A DNA stretch of 64,000 nucleotides from Nelumbo lutea (taxonomy: Eukaryota > Streptophyta > Magnoliopsida > Proteales > Nelumbonaceae), in assembly GCA_022828595.1 (NCBI GenBank), contig JAKGHH010000002.1, positions 70,032,383 to 70,096,382 of the forward strand. The letters are read 5' to 3'. Of the stretch, positions 1 through 10,034 are shown in pieces. The notes beneath the pieces were generated by a model. It had not been told where the DNA came from and did no database searches. It saw nothing but the letters and a program-made list of their open reading frames with translations. How positions within the stretch are numbered: position 1 is the first letter of the stretch; each line of letters opens with the position of its first letter. The position numbers were made by a program, and so were the translations under genes.

Positions 1-313
1 TGAACACCCACCATGCCAGGCTCGACCTTGGAACCTTGGAACCTTGTTTGAGGATGACATTGGGATATTATGACATGTATCCCTCAAGGGAGGATCACAA
101 CAACACAATTCCCAACGAGTATTTTAGTGCACTCCACCCAAAGGTAAAGGTAATATTTTCTTTAAATTCTCAACTCTCTTTGGCATTTTAAGTTCCTAAC
201 TCTCCTGTTTTTCTTGGCTTACTTGCTTTCAGAACTCACTTACTGTGTGCAGATCTTATACAAATTCATCTGCTACTCATTCACCACCTCGACTCAAATT
301 CAACCCAACCTAA
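1..313 (+). CDS. 3' end of an unidentified protein-coding gene (two exons, partial)
   Basis: The window opens inside an open frame (codons from base 3) that runs 47 codons to a donor AAG|GTAAAGG at 143. An 89-bp intron follows, ending in a pyrimidine-rich tract and TTTCAG. The second exon, 233-313, continues in phase 0 for 26 residues to TAA. Readable landmarks are RMTLGYYDMYPSRED, NEYFSALHPK just before the intron, and SPPRLKFNPT at the C-terminus. The clean splice signals, matching phase and non-repetitive composition suggest a real gene end. I do not recognise the family. No transmembrane stretch or catalytic motif is visible in the 73 residues seen. The rest of the gene lies upstream of the window. 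It could instead be a pseudogene tail. Confidence 0.5.
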
Positions 314-1906
314 GGGGGAATACTTTTCAATCATAACCCTGACCCCTTGAACTTCTACCAGACCCAAAGCAACCCAACTAACCTGGTCGACGTTCCCCCG
401 CTAGTAATAGGTGGTACCCATTCAATTCCAAGCATCCTCCGTCTTTCACTTGTGACAGGTGATACGATTACAAGTTTACAATAAATCGTCATGCATTCTT
501 TTCAGGAAAAGAGATAAATATAAAATAATTTATCCATCACATTTTCTTTTGATTTCCTCCTCTAAGTTTTGATCTCTCTTTCTATAATATTCCTTTTTAT
601 TTTAAATTAATGTTCCACAATTTGATAATATTTGACACGCCAAATCTTATTTCTGTTAAAAAAAATAAAATAAAAAACAGAGGAAAACATTTTAAATGAC
701 AAACAAAGGGCTAAAGCTCCCACTCAAATCAAGATAAACAAAAATAATAATAGTTAGGAGGAGCACAACGGTGAGGAATGAAGCAAATAAAGTGGGAATT
801 CAATCTTTTGTCACGTTAGGCAATGGCTTGTTGCTTTATTGGAATAAACCTTTTTTGTCACTTTTGATCACTGGCCCTACCCTACTACTCTACATTAATT
901 TGTTAGCTGGTCTAAATCACTACTTTGCAAGTCTACGAGTATAAATTCTTTTTGGTCAAACAACCAATATCCACAATACGATCTTGTCCTTCAGCCCTTC
1001 CTCTATATAATTAGACGTGCGCTTTGGGCATTTTCAATTCCGTACCTTCCATATTTTTTTTAATATGAAAATGATCGGTTGGAAACCATCAATTCAATTC
1101 AAAAATTTTGAAAAAAATAAAATAAAATACATGCGTTATGTAAAGATTATTAACAGTTTATTTCATTAATGTCATATTTAATGAATAAAATATGCAAAGC
1201 AAATTCAGGCAACCCTTTTGAGTGGCACAAATAGATAGAGAGAGAGAAAGAGAAAAAAAAAAGAGTGGGGAGAAATGTATAAAATTTTGGGGTTTCTTAT
1301 AGTTCAATCCATCCTTAGAAATTTTTGACTGTGTTATAGAATATTTTTTTTCCTGCTTCTTGTGCCCAAATCTCTGATGATCCAAAATTCAGTATCTGCA
1401 ACCAGTTGTTATATCTTATATGTATATATACTCGATCAAGACACCAGTTGTTATAGGAAATATTATACTTAGACTTTAGAATATATACAATACAAGCCTT
1501 AAAAATAACCAAGGGTCCTTTATAATATTCATCCCTATATGCAAGCTCTCCTTGATATGATCAATAGGCCTCACATGCATCCTCTCTCTGTCTTTAAAAA
1601 GGTTTTCCATTCTTTTCTTGGAACATCATATGTAAACATTCTTTTCTTTTTTCTTTATACTTCAACTGGCCTAGCTACAGTGTGAAATTGAACAGTCATT
1701 GTTTCCCAAAAGATAAAATACTTATACCTCCCTTGGGTTTCGGTTAATTACTTATTTGACATATAGGGTTTTCCTAATAATTCTTATTCCCCTTTTTTGC
1801 TCATGAAAGCATAATGGATTTGGTGTGAGAAGGATAGGAGGAGACTAACATGGAAGTTCAGCTTCAGTTAGTGCAATGATCGTTCCAACAGCCCTGTACA
1901 GCCCTG
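314..1906. other. Intergenic, no gene recognised
   Basis: AT-rich non-coding sequence downstream of the partial gene. It probably begins with that gene's 3' UTR. A purine-rich GA tract lies at about 1216-1265. Short open frames here have no recognisable domain and are ordinary for AT-rich DNA. Confidence 0.6.
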
Positions 1907-2636
1907 TATTAGGAATATTTCCGTATGCATGTACTTTATTTCATAGGAAGATATTCTCAATACAAGGTTGCAAGAGACTGTTTGAACTATGTAAACACAG
2001 ACTTGCACTAACCAAAGCCGGTCTCCTAATATGGACATGGGTATTTTTACCAAAGTGCATAGTTTCGTCTCAGGATATTTGTAGTAGCCGTACGTAGTCA
2101 ATGCATAATGTATGAAGTGATACAAACCATACAGGTTGAGTTAAATGCAATAGAGGATGTTCTCAATTTCATAGGACACAAATTAAATGGGAACAGCGCT
2201 GCAGGTTGCGCTAGGGATTAGGGGTTCAAAGTTCAAACACAATCGTTGTCGAAGGTCAGGGTGTGATGGCCAGTGGTGCTTCGTGAGTGTTTCACTGGAG
2301 AGCTTGCTAGAAGGTTAGACCGTGGAGCCATCAGAGCTTGAACTGTTGACGACGTTCTTGTTTCTAACAAATACATGAAATGGTTGGTTAGGGTTTATGC
2401 CATGTTCTTGCACCTTTGGTGTTGGGTTGCATTCAAAGAAATGAGCGACGCTTTAAGGGGGGTGGGGTGGGGTGGTTAATTTGTTTTCTGGTTTTCATCG
2501 TGCAGCCTTTATCGCCTTCCATTAAGAATATTTCCGTATTTATATATTTTATTTTATGGGGAGATATTCCCGATGCAAGATTGCAAAAGATGTTGGAACG
2601 ATGTACACAGATTTGCCCTTACGGAAACCGCTGTCA
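1907..2636. repeat. Pair of diverged direct repeats (about 115 bp, 500 bp apart)
   Basis: Positions 1907-2021 and 2519-2636 match at roughly three quarters of positions by eye. Both carry GAATATTTCCGTAT, a T-rich stretch, an AGATATTC block, then a TTGCAA..GATG block and a CACAGA.TTGC block. A copia pol fragment lies 350 bp downstream, so these may be decayed copia LTR pieces. No TG..CA ends or target duplication were found. Confidence 0.45.
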
Positions 2637-2982
2637 AACGTTGAGTCTATGGTGACACTCTTGATTTGCTTAGGGTGGTTGTAAAGGGTCCCTGCTAGTT
2701 GGTTGTGAACGGAGATCCTCTTCCCAGAGGTCTGTTTGGTGGGGATCCAAGTTGTGACTTGTCAGGACTCGCCCCTATGATTGTTTTTCATTTTACTTGT
2801 ATCTTTGTAATAGGAGAGAAATCTGAATTTTTCTTCCTGTTTCAAAAATTAAAAAAAATGATTGAGAATCCGTATGAAGAAAAAAATAAAGTTCTTCAAT
2901 GTGAAGGTGAGGGAGAGAGCTTTATAAGACCGAATTTCTGTAAGTAGTGTTGGATGGTAATGGCATTATCAAATTGTCTCTT

Positions 2983-3083
2983 CCCTATGCCCTCTACCTT
3001 TCAACCGGTCGTGTATACAAGTTTAGGCACGTGGTATTTGATGAAAGTTTATTTACTTATCATGCTTCTCAATTGATGTGTTA
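2983..3083 (+). pseudogene. Copia retrotransposon polyprotein fragment
   Basis: Translation of about 33 codons reads LYLSTGRVYKFRHVVFDES, then a TAG stop. This matches the conserved linker between integrase and reverse transcriptase in Ty1/copia polyproteins (consensus of the type TGRVYxSRHVVFDE). The fragment is isolated: no integrase or reverse transcriptase catalytic motifs are readable on either side. It is a relic, cut off by a MITE-like repeat starting at about 3084. Confidence 0.6.
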
Positions 3084-3282
3084 GAATCTGAATTTCATTT
3101 TCATTCTTGCTGGAATAACATTCCCCTATATGAGAGAAAGGTCATTTTCTATTCTTCTATTGGGAATGAAATCCCATTCTTACTTATTACAATTTTCATT
3201 CATATTCTTGGCTGAACCAACCAAACTATGAGAATAGACTATTCCAATTCCGATTCCAATTCTAACCAAACGGACTATTAGT
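3084..3282. mobile_element. Degraded MITE-like repeat (right terminus recognisable)
   Basis: The right end, read on the minus strand, is GTCCGTTTGGTTAGAATTGG. This is a typical terminus of plant Tourist/hAT MITEs, and runs of ATTCC and TTTCATTC follow inside. The left end (TTAGAATCTGAATTTCATT) matches only the subterminal part, so the outer left end seems lost. Confidence 0.35.
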
Positions 3283-4001
3283 GGAGAGCGACTGTTATCT
3301 ATTATTAAGCTTTGTTAGTGGGTTGGGTAATATAATACCACTCCACCTTGGCGTTAGTACAATTTTTGGTGACTGCAAAAGCTTGATCTCTTCCTTTTCG
3401 ATGTGTAACTTCTTGCACTAGAATTCACTGAATCTCTAAGTTTGCTTGTTCTGTTATGAGCATCTCTATATTCTGAACCATCTTTTCTTCATCATCTTAT
3501 TGTTTTTTTTTTTTCTCCTTTGAATTAATAGATGCTCTCTTTTCCTATAGTAACACAGAGACACTTTGACCATTAATTAGCTCAACCATGTATTGCTACT
3601 TCTTTGGCTGACACCATGAAAGCCATCAATTTGCTTTCAACTGACCCAAGTGAATTGGGTCAAGATGGAAACCAACTCCCTATTGATACTAACCTACCAT
3701 AACTTTCCTCGAATGGATATCCTATTATCACAAGAAGATAGGAATGCCAACTTATTTGCGCCAAAGTTTGTCTCGCAAAAGCTTTCTAGTTCTAATGGTG
3801 TACGATCTGGAAGTTTCTACTTGGAAGATTATTTGGACACTAGTCGCATGGTAAATTAGATCAAACTGCAAGATAAAAACCCGGGGTGGCTAAACTGGCA
3901 AGGTCGCTCTGATGCTTAATTCAGTATTGTATTTTGGTTATGAGCTGAAAGCTTGAATGCTCGAATGCTTGAATGCTAGTGAGCAAGTAATCGCGCGTAC
4001 C
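3283..4001. other. Intergenic, no gene recognised
   Basis: Non-coding sequence between the MITE relic and the gypsy-type element. A short ORF around 3650-3859 shows no recognisable domain. A small GAATGCTT-type direct repeat occurs at about 3955-3975. Confidence 0.5.
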
Positions 4002-5299
4002 TGAGTCTTGGGGGTTGATGCCCTTATATATCTGGGCTGCCGTGGATCTCGTGAAACGCTCCCAGAATCCCTAGTCCATGACGTAGGGATCCGTTCCACT
4101 TCGGAAGGAGGATAATGTATCAGTTAATGAGACTTACCATTTCCCTCCGATTCGAGCGGGGCAAGGATAGGGCCTATAGTTACGTGGTGTGATCCCGAGA
4201 AGTTCAGAGACAACTGGCGAGCTTCTAGGTTCGGTTATGTGCACCTCGGTATACATGGGTATCGAGGTGCTCTGGCTTCGAAGTGACTGAGCACCCGAGG
4301 CCCCGTGATTTGCTGACGTCGCACTACATGCTGAATTGTTGTTTGGCTAGCAGGCCGCATCCATGTGTTTGAGGTCATTCCACTTCCTTCGATCTTCTTG
4401 GTGAGTTCGTCTTTCTTTGTTTCCACTTCCTGTTGTTTTTTTCCTCTAGTTCGATATGTCTAGCATTAGTGTAGGTAGTCTTTTTGACGAGAGTGAAGAG
4501 TCCGCTGGGGCCAAGGTGGGCACCCCGGCCCATGTTGAGGAGTTCGGTCCTACCGGAGCAAATGCCTCGGTTGAGGGTCCGGAGTTCGGATATGGTAGAT
4601 GCATTGAGGCAAAATCATGGGGTGTCCAAACAAGGGTCATCCATCTCGTGCCCTAGTCGGAAGCTAGATCACTTCGGTCCTTCCACTATGATGGCTAAAC
4701 GTCTGCAGTCCTTAGCCTCCCTCTATAGGTTCCCTGAGGACAACATGCGCAATATCCCCTTAGGCCAATATCCTTGGGATCACGACCCAGATGAGATTGC
4801 TATTTACAAGGAGCAGCTCGTAGCCAGACTCCGTTTTCCACTTCACCCTTTTATCGTCGATGTCCTTAAGTTCTTCAATGTCACCATAGGCCAACTTCAC
4901 CCGAACTTCATCCGATCTATCATTGACATCATAGTTGGGTTGAGTCTTGGGGGTTGATGCCTTTATATAGTTGGGCTGCCGTGGGTCTCGCAAAACACTC
5001 CCGGAATCCCCGGCCTGTGACGTAGGGATCCGTTCCGCTTTGGAAGGAGGATAAAGTACCAGTTAATGAGACTTATTGTTTCCCTCCGATTCGTGCAGGG
5101 TGAGGATAGGGCCTATGGTTACGCGGCATGATCTCAAGAAGTTCAGAGACAAATGGAGAGCTTCTAGGTTCGGTTATGTGGCACCTCGGTGTATGTGGGT
5201 ACCAAGGTGCTTCAGCTCCGAAGTGACCAAGCACCCGAGGTCCCGCGATCTACTGATGTGGCACCACATTCTAAATTATCGTCTGGCAAGCCGCATCCA
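4002..5299 (+). mobile_element. Short non-autonomous LTR-type element (gypsy-like) with direct terminal repeats
   Basis: Two direct repeats, 4002-4363 (362 bp) and 4941-5299 (359 bp), start with TGAGTCTTGGGGGTTGATGC and end with CCGCATCCA, so they fit TG..CA LTR ends. They differ at roughly 15% of positions by eye, indicating an old insertion. The 577-bp interior holds only a piece of a plant gypsy-type gag-like protein. Reverse transcriptase and integrase are absent. No primer-binding site, polypurine tract or 5-bp target duplication is evident (GTACC versus CATGT at the edges). An alternative is a tandemly duplicated retroelement segment rather than a true LTR pair. Confidence 0.5.
4456..4957 (+). 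pseudogene. Truncated gag-like domain of a gypsy-type plant element
   Basis: The frame starting MSSISVGSLFDESEESAG at 4456 appears to continue after a frameshift into MMAKRLQSLASLYRFPED and RFPLHPFIVDVLKFFNV, then GQLHPNFIRSI. The pattern of FPLHPF, a hydrophobic stretch and GQLHPN is typical of the plant protein family annotated as a putative gypsy-type transposon or Transposase_28 domain. The frame runs straight into the second terminal repeat, which truncates it. This is the remnant of a retroelement structural protein, with no host function implied. Confidence 0.55.
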
Positions 5300-5387
5300 C
5301 ATGTCCTTTACTTATTAGGTTATGCCAAATCACCCCTCATCAAGTTCATTTTCAATTGAACCGTGCAAAGGCGGTGAGAGAAATACT

Positions 5388-5459
5388 CACTACAAAAAAT
5401 AGGTATTTGCCAGCGGTTTGGGACCATCATGCTTTAGTACCGTTAGAAAACTAAAAGTG
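5388..5459 (+). mobile_element. Terminus of a CACTA (En/Spm) DNA transposon
   Basis: The sequence CACTACAAAAAATAGGTAT begins at 5388 and is followed by GCCAGCGGTTTGGGA and an AGTACCGTTAG motif. CACTACAAAAA is the hallmark terminal inverted repeat of plant CACTA elements, and short GC-rich subterminal repeats are usual next to it. No matching TTTTTTGTAGTG end was found downstream, so this is probably one end of a broken element, followed by LINE sequence. Confidence 0.6.
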
Positions 5460-5489
5460 ATTTAGATGATCTCCTCAAGAAAGAAGAAA

Positions 5490-7540
5490 TTATATGTCCC
5501 AAAGAGTTGGAGTTAATTTGTTGAAGTTTAGGGATTGGAACACCAAAACTTTCCATGCTACTAGCTTTCGGAGGAGAGCCAAAAATAAAATTCTGAGATT
5601 AAAATTTGACTCAGGGGTGTAGGTAGAGAGGATCTAGAGTGCTTGTAATATGTTAGTGAGCCATTTCGAAGAAAATTTTCAATCATTTAATCTGAATAGA
5701 ATTGGGGATTTTCTTGGGTATTTGCACAACCACCATCTCTAATGAAAAGAATCAAATTCTTGAAATGGAAAATCCCATAAGAGGAAATTAAAGAATCTCT
5801 GTTTCAAATGAACCCACATAAAGCTCTTGTTAGTTTGACCTATTTGCTGCATTGAATTTTTTTTTTTATTTTATTTTTTATTTTTTATCTCAAAAGTTAA
5901 TTAACCTTGATATCACTACTCACTTATTTTGGTGAAAATCAAAGTGCCATCCTAGGAAGAGTTATAAACGATAATATTTTGATTGTGCAAGAAATTATAC
6001 ATCATTTTGAAAACAAGTAGGAGCAACCAAGGGTACATGGCAATTATAATAATTTACATGAATAAGGTTCATGATAGAGTTGAATAGAATTTTCTAAAAA
6101 AGATGGGTTTTATTTCTAAGTGGATTGGGTAGATTATGAAATATATGTATATCCATTGTATCCTATCAAATCCTTGTTAGTGACTCTCTAAGCCAAAAAT
6201 TAAGACTAGCAAGGGGTCTTAGGCAAGAAAACCCCCTACTCCTTTATCCTTTCTCTGCTCTGAGATGTTTTAAAAAGTTCCATTCCCTAGTTCATGATGA
6301 CCTTCTCTTTGGCGTTATATGAACATTATAGTGCCCTACCATATACCGCTTGTTCTTTGTAGATAGTCGTTATTTCTTCACATGCAAAGGTTCCTCTTAA
6401 AGAAGGAGAAGCTTTGGTAGATGCAATTCAAGAGTATGGGAAAGTTTCAGGGAATAAGTTGAATTTCTCTAAATCTGAAATTTTCTTTAATTCTGGGCTC
6501 CACCTAAGGTTAATGAGTGTAATAATTTAAGGTCTTTAGTCCTTCTAAACATTTAGGTCTTCTTACTGACTTTGTACGACCGGTGTTTTATTAAATATTT
6601 TGAAGAGATGCTGCTCTAAAACATCCTCTGGGTTTGACTTAGTATATAATGTTATCTCTAATGGGTAAGGAAGTTCTTATGAAGGAACTAATTAATCACT
6701 AAAATTCCCATCTTCTGTGATGTCATGTTTCAGCTGCTTCCAAAAAATATTTATGACAATCTCTCAAAGCTTTATAGACAGTTTTAGTAGGGCAAAACTC
6801 AAAGTGGTCATAATAAGATGCATTGGGTGGGGTGGGACCTAGTTTGTAACGACAAATTGAATGGAGGCCTTGGCTTTAGAGACCCTCAATGTCATAATCT
6901 AGCTTTCTTTGCAATGTTTTCTAAGAGATTATCCTCCAGTGAGGATAGTTTGTACGAGATCTAAGTATATCAAGGGAACCTTTGGTTTTTGGGGTTGAAA
7001 AAGCATTCTGCTAGGAGATTAATAGAGGTTTAAACATATCTATATGGGAAGAGGTGGTTAGGAACCAGTCCTCTAAGTTGTATGCAAATAAAATTATTAG
7101 TATCTTGTTTTCCGAAGTCTATTGGAGAGATAAAATTATGTGGTCAGTTGATAGGTAAGGCGCTTTCTTAGTTATAAGGTTGGTTAACTTCATTGGAGCT
7201 CATTTCATTGTTTCTCCATCAATTGATTACAAGAAAATATGGAGCAAAATTTGGTCCAATGGAAGTGGGCTAACGACACCATTATAGTTAATTACTGCAA
7301 AGAAGTGTGGTTTGACCATCAATTTTATCCTTAATGCTACAATGAGTGAGAAGCAATCCTTCATGCTCTATGCCTATGTGACCGCACCAAGAAAATCTAG
7401 AATGGACAATTTCCCTACTTGTTTGAGATTAAAAGCTTTGTTATTTGATAGGCTTAAATCATGTTTGAGTGATAAGGACAATGAAGACCTTTTGCTTTTG
7501 TTCTTTGGACTATTTAGAATTTATTTTTTAAAAATTTAAT
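5490..7540 (+). pseudogene. Decayed L1-type LINE (reverse transcriptase pseudogene)
   Basis: Conserved pieces of plant non-LTR reverse transcriptases occur in the right order, but in shifting frames and with many stops. They are RDWNTKTFHATSFRRRAKN (linker between endonuclease and RT), KESLFQMNPHKAL, ENQSAILGRVINDNILIVQE, RVE.NFLKKMGFISKW, RGLRQGNPL, FFVDSRYFF at the place of the catalytic FADD motif, YGKVSGNKLNFSKSEIFF, and HWVGWDLVCNDKLNGGLGF. A C-terminal zf-RVT-like part (ILHALCLCDRTKKI) follows. The catalytic DD has become DS, so the copy is dead. The endonuclease domain is missing at the 5' side, as expected for a 5'-truncated LINE. Confidence 0.8.
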
Positions 7541-8600
7541 GATGATATTGCTTGTTGATTTATTTTGTCTGAATAAGACAGTGAAGCTACTGCATAGACA
7601 ACCTAAGAACGCCAGCTGACATCTCTCTCACAAGAAAGACCTAGGCCCGATAACAAAATCTAAATTGGAGATACACCAACTCTTCCCCTTCTTCCCCTAC
7701 CCCTACTTTCCTTCCTTTCTAATCTCCTTAATTATCCTCTTTGACCGAGCAATCCACTAACCTTCTCAACTTCCTACTTTCAAGTAAAGCACCTAAGTTG
7801 ACACTCTTTCCATTGAAGGTTCTCAAGAGCTACGTCGACAAAATCCCCCAACTCTTTAAAGGTGTTTTAGCTATCTCCACACATGAAGGGTTAGACCAAA
7901 GCAACGAACTCTCCACTTTTGGAAACTGTCGAGCACCCTTCCCCTTTCAAGATTAGGCTACCACTTGCGCAGGTTGAGCTTGAAAGGAGTCTAACTCCAC
8001 CTCTACATTGCCTGTTCTCTACTATAATTAGCTAATTTTGAATATCCTGGCCACCCCAGCTTCCCTCTCTCCATTTCACCCACTAGGCACCGCCGCAAGT
8101 CCATTTCTCTCTCCCTAACTCCCTTGTCCCCTACGCATAATCTTAGACCAGCCTTTGTTAATTTCACTTCCGCCACACCTTCTTTGGAAAAAAACCCAAT
8201 TCCATTGGGGATTGTTGAACTGAGAAGAGAAAAGTAGGAGATATTTGTGTATCTCTATTGAAAAAAATGCAAAGCCTTCATACTTTAAGCGTTGCTTCAA
8301 AAAGCATGGAGGAATATCTTGATCTAAAGATAGATAAGGTTTCATTTAGAGCTAGTTATGGTGTTAGTAATAGAAATAACTTGGGTAGATTTTGGGTAGC
8401 TTGTTTAGGCTCATGTTAGGTTTCTTCCCCCTTTAATGCTCCATTCTTTTCGGTAACTTATCAATTGCCTATGTAAATACAGTTACTTGGGTAAGTTTTT
8501 CCCGGGAAACACTTACCTGGGTAAGTGCATTTACCCATGTTCTTTTATTTTTCATGTAAATAAGGTAATGGCCATTTTAGCCATAAAAATCCATAATTAA
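7541..8600. other. Intergenic, no gene recognised
   Basis: Non-coding sequence after the LINE relic. A CT-rich tract lies at about 7680-7740. From about 8480 short GGTAAGT/ACTTACC motifs are repeated, which suggests an old inverted-repeat element, but no clean ends can be placed. Confidence 0.45.
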
Positions 8601-8811
8601 AAGGGCATCTTTATCCCATTCAAGTGTTGGCAACTTTCCCCCTGCGTGGGAAAGTTATTTACCCACCTAAGAAATAGTACATAGAAAAATAAACTTTCCC
8701 TGATCCCCATATAAATCTGAAAAAAAAAAGAACATGGGATTGTTGGTCAATGGAAACCAAAATCCCATTAACCAACTTTCCCCCTCTCAAAATCTGAAAA
8801 AAGATGCCCCC
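8601..8811. mobile_element. Tourist/Harbinger-like MITE, 211 bp
   Basis: The left end AAGGGCATCTTT and the right end, read on the minus strand as GGGGGCATCTTT, form terminal inverted repeats. The element is flanked by TAA on both sides (8598-8600 and 8812-8814), the 3-bp target duplication typical of PIF/Harbinger MITEs. There is no coding capacity. Confidence 0.5.
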
Positions 8812-8856
8812 TAAGTGGAAGTGTATGTGGTCACATGTAGTCTCAAACTTGCCCGT

Positions 8857-9711
8857 TGTCAACACAAATTTCTTGTCTAAAAATCCAAAGGTAGAAAAAT
8901 GATGACAAATATTAAATCTTTGATATTTAATAAATTGGGATACATATCTCTAAGATTTGATATCTTTACAATGAGAAATCCTTTGACTCTTTTCTTTAAA
9001 TATTCGATCAAGGGGCTTGAAAAGCTTGTCCTATGATGAATTTGGAAGTATATGCGATCCAAGAGTTGGTAAACAACTTTGCGGATTCTACTAGTGAGGA
9101 ACTTTGGAGGTCTTCTGTAGATTGATGTCATTGGAGCTTTCTCCATTCTCCCAAAGATCTCTTGTGTGTTGGGAAAAGGTTAAGAAATTTGAGGCTTCTG
9201 CTGATGATGAACTTTGGATGCCTTCTGTAGATGGGGGTCTCTAGATCTTTCTTCTTGTTCTCTCGAAGATCTCACTATGAGTTGAAAAAAAAAAAAAGAT
9301 GTCGTTTCTTTGTAAATGACAACCTTTATATAGAGGTGGGTTAAGGAAGTCTTAGTTGGTCTGAACCTTCTTGGTGAAAGCTTATTTGTTGGAGATTCAA
9401 CCAATCACCTTCAACTTGTGGGGCACATGTGATTAAGAATCTAGAATGTTAAGGCTAGAATAACCATCATGAACAAGATTTTCTTAGCTTTTTCTTTTCA
9501 TCTAGATTTCTTTCTAGATAACTTTGGGAGTTTAGGGATTCTTTTAGTGGGCCCCACTTGAGTCTATTGAACTTGGTCTTTGTTTTAGAGTTGAGCTTGG
9601 CCCATTTAATTTAGACTTGAGTTTCTTATAAGTTTGGTCTTCCATCTTGGATTTCCAAATTTAGCCCATTTATGATGTTGACACGTGGCACACAAATTTT
9701 ATGTGCCTACA
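8857..9711 (-). mobile_element. Probable solo LTR on the minus strand
   Basis: Read on the minus strand the segment starts TGTAGGCACATAAAATTTG and ends TTTGTGTTGACA, giving TG..CA ends as in an LTR. A good TATA box (CTATATAAAGG, plus-strand 9323-9336) lies about 380 bp from the start, where an LTR promoter would sit. Two GAACTTTGGA.G.CTTCTGTAGAT segments (around 9100 and 9210) form an internal duplication. No 5-bp target duplication is seen (CCCGT versus CTCTG), so the limits are uncertain. Confidence 0.4.
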
Positions 9712-10034
9712 CTCTGTAAGGTTTCTTTCATGGGTAAGTAAGCATGCTTGTAGTGTTTTTGTACACTTAACAGTTACCTAGGTAAAGAGAGAGGTGAAAG
9801 GGTGAGAGCACTAGTCAACTCGGTTCGGTAAATGGGCAAGTGATTTACTCAAGTCGAGGAAATTGATACCCTCAAGAATCCTCATTTTCCATGGAATTCA
9901 ATATAGCGGAAAAAGAACATTGGTATTATGGTCAACTTACCGGTTGACCAACTTACCCCCTAAATACTGACAACAAATGATGCCTTAAGGGTAAATGCAT
10001 ATTGAAGAGGTGAAACCAATTTTAACAACAACAA
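9712..10034. other. Old repeat-derived sequence, no gene recognised
   Basis: Contains phrases related to 8480-8820 (GGTAAGT, AACTTACCCCCT, GATGCC..AAGGG). It is likely the other part of an old element split by the insertion at 8857-9711. No coding content is visible. Confidence 0.35.
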
